Of a DNA stretch of 64,000 bases, positions 54,589 to 64,000 are shown piece after piece. Within the stretch, counting starts at the first letter, position 1. Each line of letters begins with the position of its first letter. The notes below the pieces were generated by a model. It saw nothing but the letters and a program-made list of their open reading frames with translations, was not told where the DNA came from and ran no database searches. This DNA is from Thinopyrum elongatum (Eukaryota > Streptophyta > Magnoliopsida > Poales > Poaceae), in assembly GCA_011799875.1 (NCBI GenBank), contig CM022298.1, positions 259,587,757 through 259,651,756 of the forward strand, in the 5' to 3' direction. The translations under genes were made by a program, and so were the position numbers.

Positions 54589-57500
54589 GCATACGGCAGT
54601 TGCTAACACTCAGGTGGAAGATTTGTGTGTCGGAGGAGTGGCAGTTCTGTTAAATGCCATGGCAAAACTGACACTGTCGGATGCCAATCTAACGGTTCTT
54701 ACGGCGTCCGTCAGAAATGGCTTTGTGGCGAACGTTTGTCAGATATGATTTACGGACACATGCATTGCATTAATACGTGCCCCCTCTCTCTCATGCACAC
54801 ACGCACCCTCACGAGTCACGACTATCCCGAGTCCTCTCGCACACACCGTCTATCTGTAGGTAGGCGTCACACACATATGTGCTCTTCACACCCTACCATC
54901 AGAACTTCTAAAAAATAAAAGACGTCGCGCACCTTATATTTTAAGTCACACGTCACACTTTTTTCAAACCAGCAATAAAGTGCCAACTGGCTTCCCCTAA
55001 AAAAAAGTCACACGTCACACACTTATACTCTTACTCTTGGGGCGAACGTTCTTTGGGCGTAGTAAACTCTCACGAAGAGAAGCGTTGCACGCACACACTA
55101 GTTCTCTCACACCCACTCACGGGTACACGTAGGAGCACATTTTTTTTGAAGCTAGGAGTGCATTTGTTTACAAAGAGGCATCCCAATTGACATTTTGACT
55201 AGTCTAGTTTTCAACTTGATGGAGGGTCGGGGACCGCACGTGAATGATGCAGTACATAGTGCGTCCTGGACGCGGTGATTTGATAGTGCGACCTGGAAGC
55301 GGTGGCACGTTATTGATCGAGTTTTATTTTTACTTGAACTTCAAATGAAAATAGTGGTTCGGGCGTATTCAATGTAATAACAGTTGCTACAACAAAATCA
55401 CTCCACTATATATATAAGCAGGAGCCTCGGCGCTTGGTTTACTAGGGTTCCTCTCTTTCAATCTCTCATGCTCTCCAGATCTAAGCAAGACATAGGTGGC
55501 CACACTCTCTCTCTGCTAACCGCTGGTCACAAAACCGACCGGACCACCTCGGCCGGGGCAGGGGTGTAGGTGCATCGTTCACGCGGTCGTCGGCGGCGAG
55601 GGAGGAGACCAACAGCTGCCTGCGTGCCCCGATCGGCGGCTGTGCCATTCTCTCCGAGACAGCGCCGGCTCGGGAGGGCCTCCGACCCCTTCTTCCTCCC
55701 TGCGGTATTGTGGCCAAGATGCGGCCTCCCGACACCGTCTTTGCCACATCCCGACGACCCTCAGGTATATATTCCTTCGAAACCTGCCTTGCTCTACTGC
55801 CCCAGCTCCCCACGTGGCTGCGTGTGGATCTTTTTCTACGTCCGTCGGCTGTTCCAAAGTCACCTAGACTTTTACTATTATTAGAGGTAAAGCTAGTTCA
55901 CACAATCAAATCTAAGAGTTGGTTCAAATAGGGAAGAAAGTGGGAAAGCTGTAGCATGAATCTAGGACTTGGTTCTAAGAGGAAACAGGGGAAAGTAGTA
56001 GATACTGGCTACCCAACCAGTCTCTTGGTTGAAAAGGCGAAGAAAGCAGGGTGGATGACAAAGGGTGGGGGGAAGTGGACCTGTCTCTTGGTCGAAAAAG
56101 GAAAGAAAGTAAGGGGTGTTGGGGGGACAACGCAAATGAGAACGAGCAGGTCTAGATTTCCTGTGCTCACATAGGAAAATGTCACTGAGGACATAAAAAA
56201 TGGGACAAATGTAGACATGTTGCCTGAATGTTTGCCGCTCTCGGCAACCACATCTGCGTCACCACTTTATGCCCCTGATTTCCCTATGCCCATATCGCTA
56301 CCATTAATGTAAAATCACATGAAGCATGAAGCAATGCCACCTAATGTCACTATTAAGTAATGGTCTAGTGTCGTCGATAAATTGAAGCAATGCCACCTAA
56401 TGTCACTATTAAGTAATGCTGTTGTCGGTCTAGTGTCGTCGATAAATCGAAGCAATGACACCACCATTTTATGAAGTGCTTCCGTCTTGCTTTATTTCCC
56501 ATGAATTGTGTTTTTGCAGTTACACTTAAATCTCACACCGCTCACATTGCTTCATCCCAGTGGAACTGCACAAATTTGATTGCACATTTAATGACCATGT
56601 GCTACTCTCATGACAATAATACTAATGCTATTGTTCTGCATGTTAATCTAGTGGCAGTGTTGATGTGATGTGATGCTACTTCTTACTTAATGGCACTTTC
56701 GTGATGTCAATGCAGTGCCAATTATAACACAATAGATGCTGCTATTAATCATATGCCGCTGCAAATAACTGTCACTGCTTAAATAACCGTATTTCATATT
56801 TGCGCAAACAGGGATGTCTGTCTCCATATCGTTTATATTTGTGCAATCAAAAGTACACACCTCAGTTTTAGTAGAACTACACAAAATGAGATGGCTATTC
56901 CTAGCTGTCGTTGTCTAACCTCCCGTCTTCTAGGTATTCCTACATTGGTAGTAACTAGGTAGAATGACCAACGCAATCTAAAACAAGCTGATTCGTATGT
57001 TTTACTTCCTGATTGCAGTGCAGGGACGAGCGAAAACAACTGCATCCTAGTCGGGAATGCACTTTCTCCCAATTCACGGATGGACAGAGGGCTAGCTGGC
57101 ACGGCTACACAGAGGTTTTTGGGATAGGTGCGCGGACAAGAGGCATTGTGGTCTGCTTATTTCTGCAAATAGTGGTGCTTAAATTTAGTGGAACTGCACA
57201 AGAAGTTCAGATGGTCAGTACACTACATTGTTCAGTTCAGCATTCCAACTGAGAACACAATTATAATTGGTTATTCTGGATGAGAGAGCCTAACCCTGGA
57301 TGGTGGCAACAAGAAAAACCAGAGTGAACTCCAGGAAATTAAAGCCTGCCTAGGGAGGCCCTTTGCTTTGAGAAGCCTTGCTTGATTTTTCCTGATTTGT
57401 AAACCTTCTCACAACTTTGTCTTTTGCTGTGAACTAGTAAATGTTTGTTATGTTCTATGAATCATTGAGATGTATAAAATTGCTTAACTTATGCTTTTCA

Positions 57501-58102
57501 ACTATTTTATGAAGCCGAGTTTAATGTGAATGTTCCACATGAGCGCTGGACTAGCATGTGAATGTTTGGAATTTACATTGTGGCCTCAGTTAACTGCATG
57601 AACCACTGTAACAAGATACATAGTTGCTTATATGTCAGGCATCAGATTATTGATTGTTAGCTGGTCGATAGCCGACTTTTCTAGTGTTGAAGCGAGCTGA
57701 GCCAATGTGTTGTGTTTTGCACAACTGCTTACAAGTGGGCAAGCACCAATAGTGTTTACAAGTACTTAACCAGCCTTACGTACCCAATGTATACGTCGGC
57801 GCACAGTTCTCGAACAAGTACTCTATTTCATCAAACACACACTGCTCATATGATAAACCGTGACAACTTATGTCTTACCATGCCATATTACATGAAAAAA
57901 CTAGTGAGGACGCATCTGTTTTGACAACAATTAGGATGGTTCTCACATGATTCACAGGCACACAAAAGTAGTAATAGTTCCCATAGACGAATTCAAACAC
58001 AGTACTAGCCCAGAGGGCTCGATAATAGGAAAGGTTCGGATAATTAGACACAATTCAAACTACTTTTAAACACTAGTTGGGCCAACTATTTCATGCCTCG
58101 AT
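54589..58102. other. Intergenic DNA without a supported gene
   Basis: A possible promoter (TATATATATAAG at 55408-55419) precedes a GC-rich stretch (55430-55760) with short frames of no recognised family and a potential donor CAG-GTATAT near 55763. A duplication of about 70 bp lies at 56320-56450 (GAAGCAATGCCACCTAATGTC). The remainder, 56460-58100, is AT-rich with no coding signal I can support. Confidence 0.5.
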
Positions 58103-58501
58103 CTAATTTGGGATGGACACAAGACGGACCTTGCCATGAACATCATCGAGGACGTCCGGCAGCAGCTCAATCCTATGAACCTTCTTGAAGATAACCTTGT
58201 GGCCTAGCCACTCATAAACTTGTTTGTGGAGGCATGCCACATCATCTTCCTGCGTAAGCTTGACAAGAATAGTATGCCTCGGAAACAAAGGAGTAGCTTT
58301 GAACTTGTTGTGCTTCAGTACACCCTGGACAACACGCCTGACAACAGTGTGGCTAGAATACATCTCGACTTTGGTATAAGTGCAAATGCCTTCCAGGATC
58401 CAACAGCCTAAGAACTTTGTTTTCCCAATGTGTATATTCAGGTCATCCGCCTCATAGCGAGTGACATGTACAACCACACAATCCTTGTCTGCATCAAGGC
58501 T
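58103..58501 (-). CDS. Unknown host-like gene, exon 2
   Basis: From the acceptor TTTCAATTAG the exon reads LDADKDCVVVHVTRYEADD and continues open to TAG 58103-58105, about 130 codons. The text has balanced composition (TKFLGCWILEGICTYTKVE, HKQVYEWLGHKVIFKKVH) and looks like a genuine globular domain. I do not recognise the family. The frame requires phase 0 at the junction. A neighbour, the F-box gene, is on the opposite strand about 1.3 kb away. Confidence 0.6.
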   Translation of the reverse strand, partial: SLDADKDCVVVHVTRYEADDLNIHIGKTKFLGCWILEGICTYTKVEMYSSHTVVRRVVQGVLKHNKFKATPLFPRHTILVKLTQEDDVACLHKQVYEWLGHKVIFKKVHRIELLPDVLDDVHGKVRLVSIPN

Positions 58502-58695
58502 CTAATTGAAACAGAAACGAATTCTGAATTACTTTCCAATATAAAAAACACAAGTTATTTAAACCACTATGTAGAGTCAAAAGTATGCATGACAGGGAAG
58601 GTAGCATGGCATCAAAGCTAATAAAATTTTGCATTATTTATCACCAAATACTTAGATGAAAAACCACAATCGAGATCGGCAAATAAGAAATTCAC

Positions 58696-58946
58696 CTTGG
58701 GAAGCTCAGCGGGCGGGGGGGGGGGGGGGGGGACACATCCTCGAAGGGGGAAAATTGCTCATGCAGGGCCACGGGGGCTGTAACCTCAAACGGGGCATTG
58801 ACCATCTCAGTAGTGGCCGTGAGCGTATCTAGGGTTGGCTCGGTGGCGGTCTCCATCTTCTTGAAGCTCTCTGTCTCGTGGGGATTAGCCTCCCGCGTCT
58901 GCTCCAACATCGGTTGATATTTGCCTGGTTCTCCTTGGTCCATCAT
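58696..58946 (-). CDS. Unknown host-like gene, exon 1, with a homopolymer at its end
   Basis: ATG 58946 (MMDQGEPGKYQPMLEQ), preceded by TTTTAG, a possible acceptor of a 5' UTR intron. It encodes a Glu/Thr-rich segment and then a proline run encoded by 18 consecutive C. The donor is AAG-GTGAAT at 58695. With 18 C the exon ends in the wrong phase for exon 2; 19 or 16 C would join the two exons in frame (PAELPK into SLDADKD). The spliced product would be about 216 residues. Confidence 0.55.
58715..58732. repeat. G18 homopolymer inside the coding exon
   Basis: Eighteen G on the plus strand, encoding prolines on the minus strand. Its length sets the reading frame of the gene and is prone to slippage and to sequencing error. 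Confidence 0.95.
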
Positions 58947-59820
58947 GAAACTGACGAATACTAGGAGACAACTAAAAGGAAAACACAATCGTAATGACAA
59001 TGAAACAAAAAAGAGAGTGAGGATCGGTTACTGCTTTGCAAAAGTTCTTTTTTTTTGAAAGAAAATATACCAACATCACAGATCCGCTTACCTTCCCTTC
59101 ATTGGGAGAGAAGAACAATGGCAGATGCGAGTGTTAGCTTTCCTGAAGATGGTGAGGGAGAAGGGGATTCAGCGAAGAGTGAAATGATGGTTGCTTCGTC
59201 CGTCAAACTTAGACTACGGGGAGGTGGGGTTTTGTGATATGACAGCTCATTACTGCTGCGCTGCAACCGGGGTGACACTCCGCCTGCATACCGCCTTCTA
59301 AAATGCTGGATGGCATTTGGGCCCGCGCGCTGCATGGCCCGCATGTCGGTGAACCAAAGTAAAACAGCATTCAGTAGCGGGAGACGTTTCGATGACCTCG
59401 GAGGAGCCAGAAGCGGTAGTGTATCCACTATACTAGAAGTAATTGTTTTTCTAGGTAGCTGTAGAGTGTCTCCACTGTCCTAGTAGTAGTAATTGGTTCT
59501 CTGGGCCCAAGACAAAAGAGCCCATCCACCCTAGTAAATAATAAAAACAATTCAAAATCCCATATATTTACTTAATGAGGGGCGCTACCCAGCACACCTG
59601 GGTGCTCTTCTTCCTCCTCACTCCCACCCACCTCATGTCAGCTCGCTCCACTCGTACCCCCAAATTCCTCACCTCACTCCTACAGAAAACCCCAGCTCCC
59701 CTTCTTCCTCACTACTACAGAAAACCCCCGCTCCCCTTCTTCTTCACTCGCACTACAACTAGGCTCGGCATTCGTTACTCAGCTCAAATTCATGAGCTCG
59801 ACGCGACGCCCTCGAGGATA
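58947..59820. other. Divergent intergenic region between two gene-like units
   Basis: Shared upstream DNA of the minus-strand gene and the F-box gene. An acceptor-like TTCCTTTTAG and pyrimidine-rich stretches are visible; no clear TATA box. Short frames at 59055-59430 have no recognised family. Confidence 0.45.
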
Positions 59821-61531
59821 ATGGAGTCTGCTGACCCCAGCGCTAAGAAGATGAGGCTCCCGCCAGCAGCGACGCCTATTGTAGATCCTGCACCCGGCAG
59901 CACGGGGAGAAGCGGCGAGCCCCCCCCCCCCCCCCATCCGGCTCGTAGTAACCCGTAGAATCTCGGTTGGACCACATCAGCGATCTCCCTGACGCTATCC
60001 TTGGGGAGATCATCTCGCTTCTCCCCACCAAGGATTGCTGCTGCACCCAAGTCCTCTCAACTCGGTGGCGCCCTCTATGGCGCGCCGCACCCCTTAATCT
60101 CGACTATCGTCAGCTATCTCTCTTCAATGATTTTGAACTCCCCAGAGCCATCATCTCCTTCCACCAGGGCTCCGTTCAAGGCCTCTACATCCCGGCATGC
60201 TACCTGAGCATGCCCAGCATGGTGGACGCCTGGCTGAAATCCCCTTAATTCACAGAACTACAGCTGCTTGAGTTCTACTATTCCCCCAGAAATCACATAC
60301 CACATATCCAACGCCACATACGTGTGCCCTCAGCACCGAAGTCCATCTCGCAGTTTTCCTCCTCTCTCCACACTGCCACCTTTGCGCTGTGCAACCTAGC
60401 AGACAATCTGGTACTAAACCTTTGGCTCCCATTTCTCAAAAAACTTTCACTTGTGCGGGTTCGTATGTCGGAGGCCTCATTGCACAACATCATCCATTCC
60501 AGTTGCCCTGCCCTGGAGTGCTTGATGCTTGTTTTCACAGTTAGAATCGGTTGTCTGCAAATAAAGTGGCCTAACCTTGTAAGAATTAGAATTTCTTTTG
60601 ACGGAAGGCAGCTCATCATCAAAGATGCCCCTTCATTTCAAAGGTTGATCCTTGATTCTCGTTATTCACCGTCGGAAATAAGTGTCGTCTCTGCGCCTAA
60701 ACTGGAGACCTTGGGTGTAATACATGATCTATGTGCTCATTTGAAGATGGTGTTTGACTCCACAGTTCTTCAGGTACTGTATATTATCATCTACACTTGT
60801 AATCATAAGCTGCATTTTAAATTTCTGCGCGTAAGTTCTATATCATCTTGGAGTACACTTTTTGTACTAATATTATGTTCTATGTTCAATGAAGAGTTTG
60901 TGCATGGATAGCCTATCAATGGTGCTGGATTCTGTCAAGATCTTATATATCCATATGAATAGTTTTGATATGAACAAGATTATTAGCTTGCTGCAATGCT
61001 TTCCATGTCTGGAGAAGTTGTATATAAAGGTGATATTTTCACGCACATTGGAAGCCCGCATATAGTGTACTAGAATTAACCGTTCAACTATTGCTCTTTC
61101 AACACACTTTTTTTAGACCTTAACTGTTTTCAATCTTCATGTCTATTTAGGCAATAGGACGGGGTAAGAAAGTTATAACCAATTGGTGGATTCGTAAGCA
61201 CCGAGATTTTCTCAGTTCTCATGACATTCGATTGAAGACAATAACGCTGGAACGATATGTATCCAACCAAGCAAACACTAGATTTGTCACATTCTTCCTG
61301 CTAAATGCGAGGTTACTATTGTCCATCAGGCTTAAGTTTATTAGCAGCATGGTTTTGATAGATGGGTATGTCAAAGAGCAAAAAAGGGAGTTTCAGGTAG
61401 AAAAAAGGGCCTCTGAACGTGCCGAGATTCTATTTACAACATCTTGTGGTCATAATACAGTAAATTTTACGACCCAGGTTGTTCATTCTATGGACCTGAC
61501 CGATCCATTTGATTGTGACTGCCAAAAATAG
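59821..61531 (+). pseudogene. F-box/LRR/FBD-type gene with three exons, two frame lesions
   Basis: Exons 59821-60773, 60895-61029 and 61151-61531, all GT-AG and phase 0. Exon 1: MESADPSAKKMRLPP, a C16 proline run, then the F-box (DHISDLPDAILGEIISLLPT) and leucine-rich text (LKKLSLVRVRMSEASLHNI, APKLETLGVIHDL). Exon 2: VKILYIHMN to FPCLEKLYIK, a conserved FBD-family feature. Exon 3: the FBD part (RLKTITLERYVSNQANTRFV), ending at TAG 61529-61531. Such proteins are substrate adaptors of SCF ubiquitin ligases. Lesions: one base appears missing near 59955, which separates the start from the F-box, and a TAA at 60246-60248 interrupts WLKSP-FTELQ. About 489 residues if intact, normal for the family. 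Confidence 0.85.
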
Positions 61532-61659
61532 TGCCGGAGTTAGATGTTGTTGCCCTTTTCAATCTGTGTTCTGTCTAAACCTGATGAACAATTAACCCTC
61601 GTGCTTTTGTATAGTTTGTAAGCTGGAGTTAGATGTTGTTTCCCTTCTCAACTCGGCTG

Positions 61660-61860
61660 TGACTGTCATATTTTCTTTGAAACAAGGCAAATGGCTTGCC
61701 ATTTGTTTAATTAAGAGAGAAATATTGTAACAAATCCCAACCAAGGGAAATAACATCACTCTCGCCGGCTGCTTGAGCTCACTGTGCATTACAGAACCCA
61801 AGTGATTAGCCCCCACCAGCACCCATGCAAACTTATTTTGAACTAGCACACCAATGGGCT
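61660..61860 (-). mobile_element. LINE-like 3' tail remnant
   Basis: Read on the minus strand the segment ends CTTAATTAAACAAATGGC, AAGCCATTTGCC, TTGTTTCAAAG, the typical look of plant L1 3' ends. No ORF2 is attached. Confidence 0.4.
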
Positions 61861-61929
61861 ATAAATTTTCGTAAGAAAGGCTGCATGGCCATGTCAGATT
61901 TGGATTCTGACATTTGAGATCCATGAGGA

Positions 61930-64000
61930 AAAAACCTATCCAAGGTAGTGTCGACTTACTAATCAACAAACGATTCTGCCTACTAGCCGTTAGATTGACA
62001 TCCAACATCTGTCGTGTATCTTCTATCTCTTGTCTTCTTCCTCCAGCTGCCCAAACCAAACCACCCCGTCGGTCCCGCCTGCTCCCGCCTACCACGGCTG
62101 GCTGCGCCTCTGCCGCCCTACCGTACCCTCAAACTTTGGCCAGTCCATCCCTCTATTCCCCCACATGTCCTGTTATTCTCCGGCGACGTCAGCCCCAACA
62201 CGCACCCGCACCCGAACCAGTCAACCCTCGTACTCCCCTCCGCCTGCGACTAGACTGCCGCATCTTCCACGGCTCATGTTCATTCCCGTCCAAGGCCTCG
62301 CCGTCGTCCTCCGCCTTGGTTCACTTGCCATGCGCGGTGCACCGCCGTCTGGCATGGTTAACGTGGTCAACAACCGAGAGGAATAAGGATATGACTGTAT
62401 GTGGAGAGGATGACAGTAGGGACTTACCAGGGTCATGGCAGTACACAAGCAAGTGGCGCATTATTACAAGCCCAAAAAATGGTTCCTCCTAATGGTTGGA
62501 CATCTGGGTCCCACGCCATTGTCAACGTAGTCAATAAACGAGAAAATTACACAACGAGCGGCTGACACCAGGGACCCAGCAGGTCGCGCAGTTGTTATTT
62601 ACTTTTTGTTTTCGGAACAAGTAGTTGTTATTTAGTACTACTAGTTTTAGAGATGGATCAGGGTAACAACGGGGCTGTGCGGGGGTTGTGGCCCGTATAG
62701 CCAGGGTTTTATTTTATGTTTACCACATGATGAGCCCAGTTGTGTTTATTTCTTTCTGAAAATGGCTAGCCCATTTCTACTTTTTTTAAAGAAATACCCA
62801 ACGGAGGCCTACTTGCTTTCTCAGCCCTGCTGGGCTGCAAATCTTTCAAGACGAGAGCGATGTATTCGCTTGCCCAGAAAATGAAGTAGTAAGAAATGGG
62901 ACGTAAATTTTAAAAACACAGCAAACCGGCAATTAGTTTCAAATATCTTTTTTTAAGATTTCAAGATTTCGAATTTAATTTTTTTTTGCGGGAAAAATTA
63001 TGTTCGATTTTAAATTGATATAAATTTATTATTTTTAAATTAGTTTGAACGTGATTTGAAATTTTGGGATTAAAAAAAGTTCGGATCGCACCGAAATATG
63101 AAAATTTGGTTGAATTTTTAACCGTGGCCAGAATATGGGCTGTAATGGTAACAAAAAGAATATGGGCTTCAAAAAAATTCTTAAGAATTAGCCAACGGGT
63201 TGTACATTTATTATGTTGCTTTCCACATATTTGAGGTTGAGTTGTGGGCCTACTGGGTTGACGCGTAGGCTTTCCTAAAAAAAAGGTTGATGCGCATGCA
63301 AGGCCTTGTCAACTTAGTCAACACACGAGATCAGTGACTGTTGGATGTCCATCCAACGGCCGCCGTGCTTCTTCAATCTCTGCACTTCCTGCTCCAGCCG
63401 CTCAATATAGCGCCGGCGGGACTGCCTGCTCCCTCCTCCCATGGCCGGCTGTGCTGCCGCGCAGGCCTCACCGCCCCATCCTACTCCCATCGCTGGCCTG
63501 GCCATCCCTCTACTCACCCACACCTGCTGTATTCTCCAACGACGGCAGCCGAACCAGTAAACCCTCCTACTCCCCTCCGTGTGGGAAACAACTGCCGAGT
63601 CTTCCCTGGCTCCGTGTTGTTCCCTTCCTAGGCCTCGCCGTCGTCCACTGCCCTGGTGCTCTCGACGCGGCGTGGTCAACGTGGTCAACGAACAACATCC
63701 ATCGGAAGAGGACTGTACGTGGAGAGGCTGACAGCTGGGTCCACGGCCACACGCAAGGAAGTGCCTCCTTATTACGCGCAACATAATGATTCCTCCACCT
63801 GATAGCGGGGACCCACCGGAAGGGCCTCTGTATTTCACAAAAAAAACATTCTTCCCACTGACAGCTCAGACCCACTAGCTATATCATCGCACGCAAGGAA
63901 GTGCCTCCTTATTACGCACAAAAAAATGAATACTACCCATGCTTGTTGGGACCCACCATATTTGGAGGCTGACTTGTGGGCCTACTAAGTTGACGCGGAC
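61930..64000. repeat. Duplicated GC-rich repeat block with AT-rich spacer
   Basis: 61942-62520 and 63334-63790 share, in order, GATNNACATCCAACNNC, CCCGCCTGCTCC-like, CCTACTCCCCTCCG, AGGCCTCGCCGTCGTC and GTGGAGAGG blocks. Between them is AT-rich DNA (62880-63110). GTGGGCCTACTGGGTTGACGCG near 63244 recurs near 63976, and CACGCAAGGAAGTGCCTCC occurs at 63750 and 63890 (140 bp apart), so the block probably continues past the window. The ORFs here are repeat-encoded and were not annotated as genes. Confidence 0.6.

Noticed and set aside
55384..55884. A gene behind the TATATATATAAG box
   Set aside because: Short overlapping frames only, no start or splice pattern that gives a consistent protein. 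Kept as a possible promoter, not called as a gene.

Overview
The window is plant nuclear DNA, almost certainly from a Triticeae grass (wheat, Aegilops or a close relative). Evidence: three large Ty3/gypsy retrotransposons in nested arrangement, a CACTA-type DNA transposon remnant, Stowaway-like MITEs, an Au-like tRNA-derived SINE, and a low-density tail holding gene-like sequences with GT-AG introns. There is no bacterial or organellar gene organisation. No family was confirmed by database search; lineage calls rest on domains read in the sequence.

Layout. (1) 1-10554: a chromodomain-bearing gypsy element (element 1, Tekay/Del-like). Its 5' LTR is cut by the window edge; the 3' LTR is complete (7280-10554). 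It carries an extra leader ORF ahead of gag, then gag and pol broken by stops and frameshifts. (2) 10555-10880: an LTR scrap of the family of element 3. (3) 10881-11136, 24968-27969 and 38131 to about 45.4 kb: pieces of one CACTA-like transposon, with a CACTG-type left end, a regular 54-55 bp subterminal array, and a minus-strand multi-exon gene with a Transposase_24-type domain, preceded by an array of eight duplicated exons. (4) 11137-24967: element 2, a Tat-lineage gypsy element with matching 992-bp LTRs, inserted in the left part of the CACTA element. It carries sense gag-pol plus a complete-looking four-exon gene on the opposite strand (19621-23604). (5) 27970-38130: element 3, a related Tat element with a perfect TGCCT target duplication, sitting inside a transposase exon. 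(6) 45.4-58 kb: decayed intergenic DNA with MITEs, a SINE, an LTR fragment, minisatellites and short duplications. (7) 58.1-61.5 kb: two host-like genes, a two-exon minus-strand gene of unknown function and an F-box/FBD gene with three exons, both carrying frame lesions. (8) 61.6-64 kb: a LINE-like tail and a duplicated GC-rich repeat block.

How it fits together. The gypsy elements encode the usual capsid, protease, reverse transcriptase/RNase H and integrase cassette, but none of the three can make all of these intact. Element 1 has frameshifts and a changed protease motif. Element 3 has lost the protease active site by a 198-nt in-frame deletion and has Asn in place of the first integrase catalytic Asp. 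Element 2 carries several nonsense codons. The best candidates for unusual biology are the antisense spliced gene of element 2, which has its own TATA box and three phase-matched introns; an amber codon at the same protease/RT junction in elements 2 and 3; the duplicated exon array of the CACTA gene; and the leader ORF of element 1, which starts at a predicted splice acceptor.
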